A DNA stretch of 42,961 nucleotides from positions 1 to 42,961 of IMG/VR virus record IMGVR_UViG_3300010296_000015; one strand, written 5' to 3'. This document shows positions 1 to 8,943 of this stretch, piece after piece. Under the pieces are notes generated by a model. The model saw only the letters and a program-made list of their open reading frames with translations. It was not told where the DNA came from and made no database searches. How positions within the stretch are numbered: position 1 is the stretch's first letter; each line of letters opens with the position of its first letter. Origin of the DNA: a virus. Both the position numbers and the translations under genes were made by a program.

Positions 1-3000
1 CACGAACCAACCCTGACCAACAGTTGCCTGATACACGGTAGTACCCTGTGTCAGTTTACTGGCTTCACCAGTTGGGAAGTACGTTCTGATGTAGAAACGC
101 ATATTACGCGACCAACCCTCACCAACTTGATACTGCGATCTAATGATCGAGTTTTGGTTAGTTGTTGCGCTCTGTGCAATTTCGTTGGTGAACTTCAGCA
201 GGTTACCAGATGCAGTAAACAGGTACGCTTTGTCACTGTCGAATCTACCATCGGTGATAACAGAAGTACCCCAGTGGAACAACGACGGGATGTAAGACGG
301 AATACCCACGTTTTGGATCTCGTAACGTGCAGGCAAGTTACCAGATCTGAAGTATGCCTCGGTCAAGCGGTTGTTATGCTTGAACTCGTGGATGTACTTC
401 ACGTGACCATTCTGATCCTTGAATCCAAAGCGAATCTTACCAGCACCATACCAGGAGTAGTCCATATACGCCATCTGGATCTTAGTGATGTCCAGAATGA
501 AACCAGAAGGACCGCTACCGTCGCAGTTATCGAGGTTCCAGTCACCCTGAGGTGCCTTGGTATCGATAGTCTTGGTAAGAATAATGTTGGAAGCAGTAAT
601 ACCCTTATACTGCGGTTGAATAATAATCTGGTTATCGTTCACAACGCGAATCACCTTGTGAGACTGACCGCGAATAACAACATAATCATTTGCCGACAGC
701 TGTGAGATGAATGCAGTATCATCGCCATCAACCACGTTAGAACCACGTGTCACGGAAACGCGACCAGTAAGTTGAGTAGTGGAAGAACGACGGACACAAT
801 TCAGAATAGAACCATTGTACTCGAAGAACATACCGTTTTGGAAGTCGAACATACCGCAACGGACGTTGGAGTTACTCCAGGTAACCACGTGGTAACCAGT
901 GAAACCACCAGCAGCAGATGATGTAGGTTCTTGATCCAGAATATATGTGAAGGTAAATTCATCGTCAACTGTTGCAACGGTGAATGCACCGTTATAGGTG
1001 ATATCATTGGAGTCAACAACACGAATACTAGTACCAACCTCTAAGTTGTGAGGCAGCTTAGTTTCGACGATAACTCTGTGATACGTAACACCATCCACAT
1101 AGGGAGAGTAGAACATACGGATCGCAGGGTTCTTCGGACAGAAGTTGATAGCGAGAGAACACTGAATACCTTTACCAGACTGGTAACGGAAGTATCTACG
1201 TGTCTGTCTACAAATCTGACCATCAGGAGACTTCGAAGTACCGATCTCCATACCACCGTCAAATGGTCTGTGGAGGAAGTATCCATCGGGACGCACATAA
1301 ATTGCGGTATCGATGAAGTATTCGGTAGGACCAGCAGAATTGACACTACCTGTTGTGAAAGTAGCAGCATCCGCAAGCAGCAATTCCGTATCGTCTTTAA
1401 TTGCAGAAATTATAGTCTCTACAACTGTGAACTTATCAGCAGAGTTGTTATTGATATAACGGAAAGCATCACCCACTTTGAAGTAACGAGTGAAGTTGGT
1501 GTTCGTACCGCTAGCAATACGTGAACCAGTCTGCAATTCGATAGTACCATTACCAACCACACGACCGTCCATATTGGTATGGATCAGTTTTTGTAGAGGT
1601 GTTTGAGAACCACCAGAAGTGAACTGGACATTAGTTCCACTCAAAGCAGCAGTAAGAGTTTCTGCAAGCTTAATATGGTCTTGATCAACCACAATGATGA
1701 AGTAGTCACGGTTATCAACCAGACCACCAATGGTTGTACCACCAGCATCCTGATAGATCACGCGCTGACCAGTCTTCATAAAGTGATTTTCGATATTCAA
1801 TGTATGATCGGTAATATCAACCGCACCTCCAGCAGTGGAGTCGCGAGCATCGAATGTCTTCGTGGAAGGAACAATCTGGAACGGAACTTCGATAACCAGT
1901 TGCGTTTGATCCTTAACCGTGTCCACATTATATGCGCCATCTGTTGCACCAAATGCAGCTGTCTGGTTTTCAAACACTTGTGTGCCAGAACCACCAGAAG
2001 TGATGTCAATTTCTCCGCCAGGATATGAGAAAGACGGACTATTACCCAGAGTAAAACGGTCGTTAGAAACAACCTTCACATAATACTGAGTGCTAGGTGT
2101 CAGGTTACCAATTGCTGTACCAGCAGTGGTATAGAAGAGACGCTCGCCATTGGACAGGTTGTGGCTTTCGTAGTAGAAAGAGTTTCTAAGCGGGTTCGCA
2201 AAGATACCTGTCATACCATAAGTACCCTGAGCATCGATCAGACGATACGGAGAAGAACCTGTGGAAGACTTAATACGGAAGCGGTTGTTGTCAACCTTTT
2301 CCACATAAACAGTTGCTGGCAGAGACAGACTGGCAATGTTATCGTTATTGGAATAGTAACGAGGATCAGCACCAGAAATTCTGGTCATATTGATCTGATC
2401 GTTAGTGACAGCACCGTGGTTTTCCACATAGAAGGTGTCATCATCAGTAGAACGATCCTGAACAAGCATCAAGAATGCGTTACCATAATAATCATAGTTC
2501 CAGTTATAAACCCAGGAACCGTGACCTCTGTAGTATGCATTCCACCAGTCATAACCATAACGGAAATGGTATCCGTTACCGTGATCGAGAGAATAGTTAT
2601 TACGATATCTATTGGAACGATAGTGATCTCTGTCGTACAGAGGGTTCCAATTACCGTTACCTAGAGAAGTCTCAGACTCGGGCAGATAATCATTATAGTT
2701 CCAACCAGGGTTATAACCCCAAACGTGGTTACCGCCGTGATACCAGTTAAGGTTAAAACGACCATCGTAGTTAGAAGTGTTTAGATCACCACTGCCATTA
2801 TACTGACGACGATTCATCGTCAGGAAGTAAGTACGGTTCCACTGAGAGTTGGAGATACCACGGTTGCTGCTAACATCCGCAAAGTCGCGACCAGAGTGGG
2901 TAGCACCTTGGTTGTTAGACATCCAGCGATAACGCCAGTACCAGTCCCACCACGGCTTCTCGTCGGAAGTATACTTGTGAACCAGAGCAAAGTTGTGCTT

Positions 3001-4674
3001 ACCGAAGTTATAAGTAGCAGCAGCACCTTGCAGAGAACCAGCGTCATTGCGAAGGTTGATGATACCGTTACTACCAGGGTTGCCACCATCAGCAGCAGCA
3101 TAGCAAGCGTTAGACAGTTTGATAACTGCAGTACCGCCATCAGCAGAAGAGGTAGATTCAACACGGGTGTAGTACACACCGTTGCGCTGTAAGTTCTCAA
3201 TACAATAGTCACCAGCATTGGGGTAGTACAGCAGAGAATATCTGCTACGCATATAGTTTGCGTTAGTACCAGTCAATGTGATGGTGCTATTGTTATAGTC
3301 AATTTGAGAATCATCAACAGTCCACACAGCAGTAGGCTTGTGGTCATATGGTTGATACTCTGCCATATTTGGCGTGAGAGTACCAGAGAAGGTATTCTCA
3401 TAATCCACAACTGCACGACCGTCAGCAGCAGTTGCTGTGGTGTTGCCGATGGAAAGAATCTTAGGAGAAATCGTATTAACGAAGTACAGTGCTGTACCAT
3501 CGCTAAAACCATTCTCATAAGAAGTAGACAGAACAACCTTAGTTGAAGAAACAGGGTTGAACTGAATCTCAAAACCAACGCCAGTGTTACCTGCGTTAGC
3601 ATCATATGCATAGAGAGTTGCGGGAGTGTTTTCGGTAACGTAAATACGAACGTAGGCATCTGCACTACCTTCAGTACCGTTCACATACACACCATCTGTA
3701 TATGCAACACCACCACCGTGAATACCATCAGCTGTGGTAGAAACACGGAACGGGTGACCAATGTTGGTTGCACTATCCAACTTGAAGATGTACATACCGT
3801 TCTTATTGAGTTCGAACGGTGTGCCGCCAGGAATTGCTCCGTCAATAGCGAAGTAACTCTGACCGCCTGCTGTTTCAACGGTAACGTTATACTCGAAAGT
3901 ATCTGCAACAATACCTTTGTCAGTCTGCAGAGAAATTGCAGAACCTTCGTAGAATAGACCAGGAATAATAGATGTATAAGAACCCGCAACGTTTGCCGAG
4001 ATCGACTGAGTTGCTCGTGCTTTATACGTAAATGTGGTCGGAGTAGGAACAGACTGAATCAGGTAAGAACCTTCAGCAGTTGTTACTGCAAGACCAGTAA
4101 CCACAATAGGAACACCAGGAGTCAGAGAGTGCTCATAGAGAGTTGTGACTGTGATGGTGTCGGAATTAGCCTGTGTTAACACAGACTCGATATAAGGAAT
4201 CGTTGTATCCTGAGTACCAGAATACGTAGAAGGAATATTGTTAACAAGCTGAAGTGTCTCCCACTTCGTTGCCTGCGGACCATATTCAAAGTCCGTATCA
4301 ATCATTGTCTCAGGGTTAGACACTCTGAGTTTTGACACGGGGTCAACAAATGTTTCAGAGGGTTCAAACTCTGAGTGTTGATTTTCAACAAAGATCTGAA
4401 GTTGATCAGTCTCACTCATCGTACTGGTGTCAGTAGCGAGAGTAATAATAGTCTTTTCAAAATCCTCATTATAATCACAACCAGTACCATTAGCGGTAGT
4501 CTGGAAACCCTTAGTAGGGTCTGAGAAGTTATAAAGGATCTCGTTGATTGTGACGTTGGTAATGAGAAGAATTCTCTCCCCACTAACATTGTCATTAATT
4601 GTGACCGTACCACCCGTAAGAGTATTAGGGTCATACGGTACAAAGCTATAGTCAGTGACTAGTTTCTTTGCCAT
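1..4674 (-). CDS. Very large virion structural protein, 3' end beyond window
   Basis: The frame is open from an ATG at 4674 to the window edge, giving at least 1,558 codons with no stop; the C-terminus lies outside. I do not recognise a named family. The protein is rich in Thr, Ser, Asn, Gly and Val, with short beta-rich stretches of the kind seen in cyanophage fibre and baseplate proteins. Residues about 579-732 are strikingly different: 639-732 contain 17 Tyr, 8 Trp, 17 Asn and 12 Gly and no Lys. An AGGGA Shine-Dalgarno-like sequence lies shortly upstream of the start. The gene is the last visible member of the fibre block and is probably co-transcribed with the 75-residue gene before it. 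It could be a long tail fibre, a tail-tip adhesin or a baseplate appendage. Structural role likely, exact role unknown. Confidence 0.8.
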   Translation of the reverse strand, partial: MAKKLVTDYSFVPYDPNTLTGGTVTINDNVSGERILLITNVTINEILYNFSDPTKGFQTTANGTGCDYNEDFEKTIITLATDTSTMSETDQLQIFVENQHSEFEPSETFVDPVSKLRVSNPETMIDTDFEYGPQATKWETLQLVNNIPSTYSGTQDTTIPYIESVLTQANSDTITVTTLYEHSLTPGVPIVVTGLAVTTAEGSYLIQSVPTPTTFTYKARATQSISANVAGSYTSIIPGLFYEGSAISLQTDKGIVADTFEYNVTVETAGGQSYFAIDGAIPGGTPFELNKNGMYIFKLDSATNIGHPFRVSTTADGIHGGGVAYTDGVYVNGTEGSADAYVRIYVTENTPATLYAYDANAGNTGVGFEIQFNPVSSTKVVLSTSYENGFSDGTALYFVNTISPKILSIGNTTATAADGRAVVDYENTFSGTLTPNMAEYQPYDHKPTAVWTVDDSQIDYNNSTITLTGTNANYMRSRYSLLYYPNAGDYCIENLQRNGVYYTRVESTSSADGGTAVIKLSNACYAAADGGNPGSNGIINLRNDAGSLQGAAATYNFGKHNFALVHKYTSDEKPWWDWYWRYRWMSNNQGATHSGRDFADVSSNRGISNSQWNRTYFLTMNRRQYNGSGDLNTSNYDGRFNLNWYHGGNHVWGYNPGWNYNDYLPESETSLGNGNWNPLYDRDHYRSNRYRNNYSLDHGNGYHFRYGYDWWNAYYRGHGSWVYNWNYDYYGNAFLMLVQDRSTDDDTFYVENHGAVTNDQINMTRISGADPRYYSNNDNIASLSLPATVYVEKVDNNRFRIKSSTGSSPYRLIDAQGTYGMTGIFANPLRNSFYYESHNLSNGERLFYTTAGTAIGNLTPSTQYYVKVVSNDRFTLGNSPSFSYPGGEIDITSGGSGTQVFENQTAAFGATDGAYNVDTVKDQTQLVIEVPFQIVPSTKTFDARDSTAGGAVDITDHTLNIENHFMKTGQRVIYQDAGGTTIGGLVDNRDYFIIVVDQDHIKLAETLTAALSGTNVQFTSGGSQTPLQKLIHTNMDGRVVGNGTIELQTGSRIASGTNTNFTRYFKVGDAFRYINNNSADKFTVVETIISAIKDDTELLLADAATFTTGSVNSAGPTEYFIDTAIYVRPDGYFLHRPFDGGMEIGTSKSPDGQICRQTRRYFRYQSGKGIQCSLAINFCPKNPAIRMFYSPYVDGVTYHRVIVETKLPHNLEVGTSIRVVDSNDITYNGAFTVATVDDEFTFTYILDQEPTSSAAGGFTGYHVVTWSNSNVRCGMFDFQNGMFFEYNGSILNCVRRSSTTQLTGRVSVTRGSNVVDGDDTAFISQLSANDYVVIRGQSHKVIRVVNDNQIIIQPQYKGITASNIILTKTIDTKAPQGDWNLDNCDGSGPSGFILDITKIQMAYMDYSWYGAGKIRFGFKDQNGHVKYIHEFKHNNRLTEAYFRSGNLPARYEIQNVGIPSYIPSLFHWGTSVITDGRFDSDKAYLFTASGNLLKFTNEIAQSATTNQNSIIRSQYQVGEGWSRNMRFYIRTYFPTGEASKLTQGTTVYQATVGQGWFV

Positions 4675-4709
4675 TTTTAGTCCCTAGTTTTTTATTGTGA
4701 AAATGGAAG

Positions 4710-4937
4710 TCAGCCACCGAGTGCGATGGACAACGCAGCAATGGTTGATGTGATACCCACACCACCCACTTTGAATGTTTTATTAGTACCAGTAAGGTTC
4801 ACGTCGCCGCCGATGTCCAGGTTCCCAGTGATGTTTCCCGTAGCGATATTTCGCAGATTACGAGAGCCGTCAACGACTTCGGTGCCAGCGACGGATAAAC
4901 CGTTCTTAGCATTAAAATTGATGTTTGACGTTGCCAT
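4710..4937 (-). CDS. Small virion-associated protein, 75 aa
   Basis: A 75-residue protein, Gly/Asn/Thr-rich, with the alternating pattern of a short beta-structured fibre segment (a repeated N-I-T-G-N-L-D-I-G style). Its C-terminal IAALSIALGG resembles the end of the 217-residue fibre-like protein at 9594-10247 (ATALAIALG), suggesting a shared C-terminal anchor or trimerisation peptide. A perfect TATAAATA box lies 48 nt upstream and GGGAA precedes the ATG. It is followed after 35 nt by the very large structural gene and is probably transcribed with it. The function is not known; a small structural or fibre-assembly subunit is an inference from composition and context. Confidence 0.7.
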   Translation of the reverse strand: MATSNINFNAKNGLSVAGTEVVDGSRNLRNIATGNITGNLDIGGDVNLTGTNKTFKVGGVGITSTIAALSIALGG

Positions 4938-4985
4938 CGTGGTTCCCTTTCCCCCGATTGGTTTCGGATATAGGTTTTCAGGAAC

Positions 4986-4993
4986 TATTTATA
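4986..4993 (-). promoter_or_regulatory. T4-type late promoter box TATAAATA
   Basis: The minus strand reads TATAAATA exactly, the consensus -10 element of T4 late promoters. It sits 48 nt before the ATG at 4937 and just after the stop codon of the 389-residue gene, so it can drive the 75-residue gene and the very large structural gene. The match is seen directly; activity is inferred. Confidence 0.65.
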
Positions 4994-4997
4994 ACTA

Positions 4998-6167
4998 TTA
5001 CACATTCATTGTGAATCTAGTAAATTGAATGAAAGTCCCACTTGTACCAGTTGCTTTCACGAGAATATCACTGCCTACAAGCTCTACTTCAAACGTTGCT
5101 ACTGGATTGCCAGGATTTGTATGAACATCTCCAAACATTGTCACATATGCATTTGTACCATTATGTGTCACAATAATCTCGCTAGTAGAAACGTCACCAC
5201 CATAAGAAGCGTGCACCAGATACTTAGCGCCTCTCACATTTGTAGCGTTTAGAGTATCAAAAGTATCTGTAGCAGAAGCTGTGGTTGAAGAACCAGCGCT
5301 AATACCAGTATAGTCAGTAATATTAATGTGGTCGGTCGTATTTGTAGTTTCGATTCCGATGATTCCATCTGTAGTAATATTGCCAGTGACGCTAATAGTA
5401 TTTGATGCAACTACATCCGATAACAAATGAATAGAAGAAGGTCTCAACTCTAAAGTTGGGGTTGTTAAACCTCCTCTAGCAAAAGAAATATTGCTATTTC
5501 CAGTTTCAAATCTTGTGTATGCACCATCCTCTTTTACTCTCAGAGTATTATTAACGAAAATACCTTGAGACCCTTCTAACTGGATGCTACCAAGTAAAGA
5601 ACCAGCTGTAGATCTCAAAGAAAGATTGTTATCAGCACCAGTGATAAAAGATCTTGCTCCAGATAGACCCCAAGTAACAGAGTATGAAGGATCTAATTGT
5701 ATATCACCAGCAGAAACATTCAGTCTAGATGCTGGAGATGCACTACCGATACCAACAAAGTGATTGATTTCATCCACCACCAGTGTGGAACTATCAATAA
5801 CGATAGGACCATTAACGTTTAGACCACCCATCGTAAAAGTACCACCTTGATTCAGCTTGACCGCATTGATGGTACCATCGGAGGGTTCTCCGACATCAAT
5901 CGTATCGCCAATCACTAAACCGAAGAAATCGATACCAGGATTCGGTGGATCCGAGAATGTAATTTGATCGTTGTTGATTTGGTATGCAACGTTTGCTTCT
6001 TGAATAACACCACCAAGTGAGATGATAAGCTGCAAAGGCGAACCAGGGAAAATTACCTGACCACCAACACGCAAGTTAAAAGTAACTGCCACACCGTTGA
6101 ACTGTGCAGCAACGTCATCCAACTTACGGATATTACCAATTTTGGGTGCAACGCCTAAGTACGCCAT
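4998..6167 (-). CDS. Tail-fibre-like structural protein, 389 aa
   Basis: Residues 1-95 form a module also found at the start of the 457-residue protein: MAYLG, a QFNGV element, an F-x-L-R strand, and an S-L-G-G-V-I-Q-E element leading to I-T-F-S-D-P-P. The centre is Ser/Thr/Gly/Asn-rich with a GIGSASPASRLNV stretch of the type seen in trimeric phage fibres. Residues about 293-389 match the end of the 513-residue protein, with conserved DTF, GxKY, HxGT and a closing F-x-R/T-F pattern, and may be a distal receptor-contact domain. The gene follows the glycine-rich adhesin gene by 19 nt. A role as a fibre or short-tail appendage is inferred from this architecture. Confidence 0.8.
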   Translation of the reverse strand: MAYLGVAPKIGNIRKLDDVAAQFNGVAVTFNLRVGGQVIFPGSPLQLIISLGGVIQEANVAYQINNDQITFSDPPNPGIDFFGLVIGDTIDVGEPSDGTINAVKLNQGGTFTMGGLNVNGPIVIDSSTLVVDEINHFVGIGSASPASRLNVSAGDIQLDPSYSVTWGLSGARSFITGADNNLSLRSTAGSLLGSIQLEGSQGIFVNNTLRVKEDGAYTRFETGNSNISFARGGLTTPTLELRPSSIHLLSDVVASNTISVTGNITTDGIIGIETTNTTDHINITDYTGISAGSSTTASATDTFDTLNATNVRGAKYLVHASYGGDVSTSEIIVTHNGTNAYVTMFGDVHTNPGNPVATFEVELVGSDILVKATGTSGTFIQFTRFTMNV

Positions 6168-6186
6168 TTCCGTTTAAAATTATTTA

Positions 6187-7167
6187 TTAGGTGATAATGA
6201 ATTTCCCATCTGTGCCAGACTGACCAGCACCGCCACCCTGACCAGCAACACCCCTATCGGGATCTGCATTGTTGCCAGGAATAGCATTGTTTCCAGCGGA
6301 AGATGATCCAGCAATGATGCGAGTTTGATCTACAAAACTAGATCCACCACCACCGCCGTGACCATTGACATCACCACTACCGCCGCCACCGCCGCCGTAG
6401 TAACCAGCACCGCCACCACCGCCAGGATAAGTAAGGAGAGATCCTGCTCTACCTCCTGCTAGAGATGAACCATCCAGAGCATCGGTAAAACCAGCAAAAC
6501 CGCCAGCAGTTTGTGATCCTCCGCCACCTCCTCTTTGATCGAATAGTTGACCAATTTGACCGTTAGGACCACCGCCTGCACCACCAATTTGATCAGCACC
6601 AGCGCCCCCGCCACCAGCTGCAATCAGAAGAGCATTCGATTGAACAGCAGAATTTCTGAAGATACCTGTGTATCCTCCACCACAACCACCATATTCATTT
6701 CCCGAAAGACCACCCAAAGCACCACCACATTCTCCACCAGAAGTAATCTGTGCGGTTGCTCTAGGATCACCACCACCACCAACACAAATATAGTATTGTG
6801 CTGTAGAAAGAAGTTTTAAACCACCAGCTGTATAACCAGCACCGCCACCAATACCACCAGGGTTAGATCCTCCTGCTCCACCTGCACCCCACATAGTAAA
6901 TTGAACAGTGAAAACAGCATCGTTAGAAACAATCGTTTCTAAAATGAATTCTCCACGATTTAAAGTGAGTGGACCTTGGACATCGAGATTCCAATTGATA
7001 ATAGGATCACCATTTTGAGGTGTTACACGAATGGTGCGAACGGCTTCAAATGGAGTATTGCGAATCTTAGTGGTATCGTAAAAAGGACGCAAATGTCCTT
7101 CATCGGTCAAGTTGTCTAACCGACTTTCGTAATTTAAAGTTTTAAGACTACCGACACGAAAAGGCAT
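6187..7167 (-). CDS. Glycine-rich adhesin-like protein (Gly_rich domain)
   Basis: 326 residues. The first 90 or so residues are an ordinary mixed region (fibre attachment candidate). From about residue 92 the protein is dominated by glycine runs in the order typical of the Gly_rich family (the domain also present in ALK/LTK receptors): a WGAGGAGG start, a short strand ending in VGGGG, an IAAGGGGAG element, GGGGGSQTAGG, PGGGGGAGYYGGGGG and GGGGGSSFV. Such glycine tracts can form packed polyglycine-II helices, as known for the tip adhesin of some T4-like phages. It lies between two fibre genes and its start abuts the preceding stop (TAAATG). A receptor-binding tip is a reasonable inference; the receptor is unknown. 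Confidence 0.8.
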   Translation of the reverse strand: MPFRVGSLKTLNYESRLDNLTDEGHLRPFYDTTKIRNTPFEAVRTIRVTPQNGDPIINWNLDVQGPLTLNRGEFILETIVSNDAVFTVQFTMWGAGGAGGSNPGGIGGGAGYTAGGLKLLSTAQYYICVGGGGDPRATAQITSGGECGGALGGLSGNEYGGCGGGYTGIFRNSAVQSNALLIAAGGGGAGADQIGGAGGGPNGQIGQLFDQRGGGGGSQTAGGFAGFTDALDGSSLAGGRAGSLLTYPGGGGGAGYYGGGGGGSGDVNGHGGGGGSSFVDQTRIIAGSSSAGNNAIPGNNADPDRGVAGQGGGAGQSGTDGKFIIT

Positions 7168-7545
7168 TTACGACTCCTTATCACCAATAAGAATGATGGT
7201 GACTTTATTTGAGCTATCTGTCACACCATAAATGGCATCATTCTCATCTTCGAGAACAATGGGATAATTTAGTTCGACGTAAAATGTTTCACCAGAACTT
7301 AATTCTTGTCTAACAAATTGTTGGGGTTTAGTTGCAGCATCGATAGTATCGAGTGCACCAACATTATCTTCTGCAAGATATAAGTTGACGGTTTCTGTAG
7401 TAGTGTTGCCGTTAAAAACAACAAAACCTTTAAAATAAGTTTTTGTGTTGGCAGGATTTACATAAATCGTGCCAGGAGTACCCGATGGAATAAACTGAAT
7501 GTTTCTTCCACCTGTTCCTGATAATTTTCCTCTTGAGAGAGCCAT
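7168..7545 (-). CDS. Small structural protein, 125 aa
   Basis: A 125-residue beta-rich protein without signal peptide or membrane segment. The pattern of strands (TYFKGFVVFNGN, ETVNLYLAED, a GETFYVELNYPIVLEDE stretch and VTIILIG at the end) resembles small phage virion proteins that report a per-site value and error, and is loosely like the outer part of the 214-residue protein at 8943-9587. AGGAGG lies 12 nt before the ATG, a longer spacing than usual. Its stop codon touches the start of the glycine-rich adhesin gene, so the two are probably translated together. A fibre-associated or decoration role is inferred only from context. Confidence 0.7.
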   Translation of the reverse strand: MALSRGKLSGTGGRNIQFIPSGTPGTIYVNPANTKTYFKGFVVFNGNTTTETVNLYLAEDNVGALDTIDAATKPQQFVRQELSSGETFYVELNYPIVLEDENDAIYGVTDSSNKVTIILIGDKES

Positions 7546-7569
7546 TGTATACTGTATCCTCCTTGATAT

Positions 7570-8943
7570 TTAGCTGAACAACCAGATGTCCCGCATTTCA
7601 TTGCGGTCACTGAATTCCATATTTACGGTGCCATCAAGATTACTGCTAGAAACAACAAGGTTATAACCGATATCAGCAACTTGGGTAGCAGGGAAAATAA
7701 TATTCCCAAGGCGAATCCTGTTAGGTGTAGGACCACCAGGATCAGCTTGAATAGAAACGCCATTGATTGTGGCATTATTCAATGTTTGTAGATTAGTAGT
7801 ACCACTGCTTGCATCTGCTTTCAGCGAAATCGCATTGAACACAGTAGTTGCAAAATTGGGGTCATCCCCAAGTGCATTACTTAATTCTTGCAATGTATCG
7901 AGAGCGCCAGGAGCTTGTCCGATCAAGTCTGCAACTTCTTGGCGAACAAATGCTGTGGTAGCAATCTTTGTACTGTTATCATTCAAAGTCTGAGTGATAC
8001 CAGTGGAATTTCCAGAAATGTTAACAGTAGTTCTATCAGAAGGAGAACCAATAGAATTCTGTGTAGTAATATATCCTTGCCTTGCAACAAAAATATCTGT
8101 CTGCTGTCCACCAGAAGTGGTAGCAAACATATGGAAATCATCACCGTTCTGAACAATATCGGTGAAACCACCAGTATTGCTAGACTCCAATCTGATTGCG
8201 GGAAGAGTCTGAGCTTTTACTCTAAGACAGTTACTAGTAGCAGAAGCACCGTCAATGTCAACCTTATAACTAGGAGAGTAATTCCCAACGCCAATAGAAC
8301 CGTAGCAATCAATATCTCTAACATTGATATCATCAGTGCTTAGAAGTTCAACAGCACCAGATCTTCCGTAGAAAGAAGAAACAGCACTGGTAGGTCCGAC
8401 CAAGGACGAAGAGAAACCAATGTGAGTGACTTCGATGACCGATCCAATATCAGGAGCATCGTCAAAACGCAAAACTAGATTTTGTTGAACCAGAGTATAT
8501 GCATCTTTATGTTGCACCAGACCGTCAATAGTCACCAGAATCGCGTGCACATTCGGCGGTGCTTTCGACATTGTAAAGTCGGAATCAATACCGTTGGCAG
8601 TGAATGTCTCGGAGAAGATCTCCGAACGATCCATATTGTTGACTACAGAATTTTGTACTTGTCCAAAGAAAGTATCTCCTGTTTCGGGAGCTTCGGAGAA
8701 ATAAATTCTATCTCCCTGAACCCAGAAAGAACCAGGACCAGCTTGAGCACTAGCAGTGTTTGGTTGTTGCAGAACACCATTTAAACTGACTTGCAGTTGC
8801 ATCGACTGAGCAACTGTTACTACATCTCCGTTAGTAGTACGAAGCTCAAAGTTTGTGTCTACCCCGTTAAACTGAGACGAGATATCTTGGAGCTCCTGAA
8901 TTTTAGAAACATATGCTTCTGGATTAAGTCCAAGATATGCCAT
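7570..8943 (-). CDS. Tail-fibre protein, 457 aa
   Basis: Residues 1-100 carry the same N-terminal module as the 389-residue protein (MAYLG, QFNGV, a VSLNGVLQQPN element, IYFSEAP). A second copy follows at about 105-180 (FTANGIDSDF, VTIDGLVQHKDAY). Residues about 320-367 hold a signature shared by many phage tail fibres: IATTAFVRQEV, then AP-GALDTLQELSNALGDDPNF, which lies in the shaft of such fibres. The start overlaps the stop of the upstream gene (TGATG), consistent with coupled translation. The fibre assignment is well supported by the signature; which of the tail fibres it belongs to is not clear. Confidence 0.85.
   Translation of the reverse strand: MAYLGLNPEAYVSKIQELQDISSQFNGVDTNFELRTTNGDVVTVAQSMQLQVSLNGVLQQPNTASAQAGPGSFWVQGDRIYFSEAPETGDTFFGQVQNSVVNNMDRSEIFSETFTANGIDSDFTMSKAPPNVHAILVTIDGLVQHKDAYTLVQQNLVLRFDDAPDIGSVIEVTHIGFSSSLVGPTSAVSSFYGRSGAVELLSTDDINVRDIDCYGSIGVGNYSPSYKVDIDGASATSNCLRVKAQTLPAIRLESSNTGGFTDIVQNGDDFHMFATTSGGQQTDIFVARQGYITTQNSIGSPSDRTTVNISGNSTGITQTLNDNSTKIATTAFVRQEVADLIGQAPGALDTLQELSNALGDDPNFATTVFNAISLKADASSGTTNLQTLNNATINGVSIQADPGGPTPNRIRLGNIIFPATQVADIGYNLVVSSSNLDGTVNMEFSDRNEMRDIWLFS

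Noticed and set aside
127-2664. Several plus-strand frames of 140-190 codons at the left end
   Set aside because: They lie opposite the large structural protein and their sequences are not protein-like. The minus frame is continuous.
6178-6188. AATAAATA as a late promoter for the 389-aa gene
   Set aside because: The box ends only 13 nt before the ATG, which would leave almost no leader, and it differs from the consensus.
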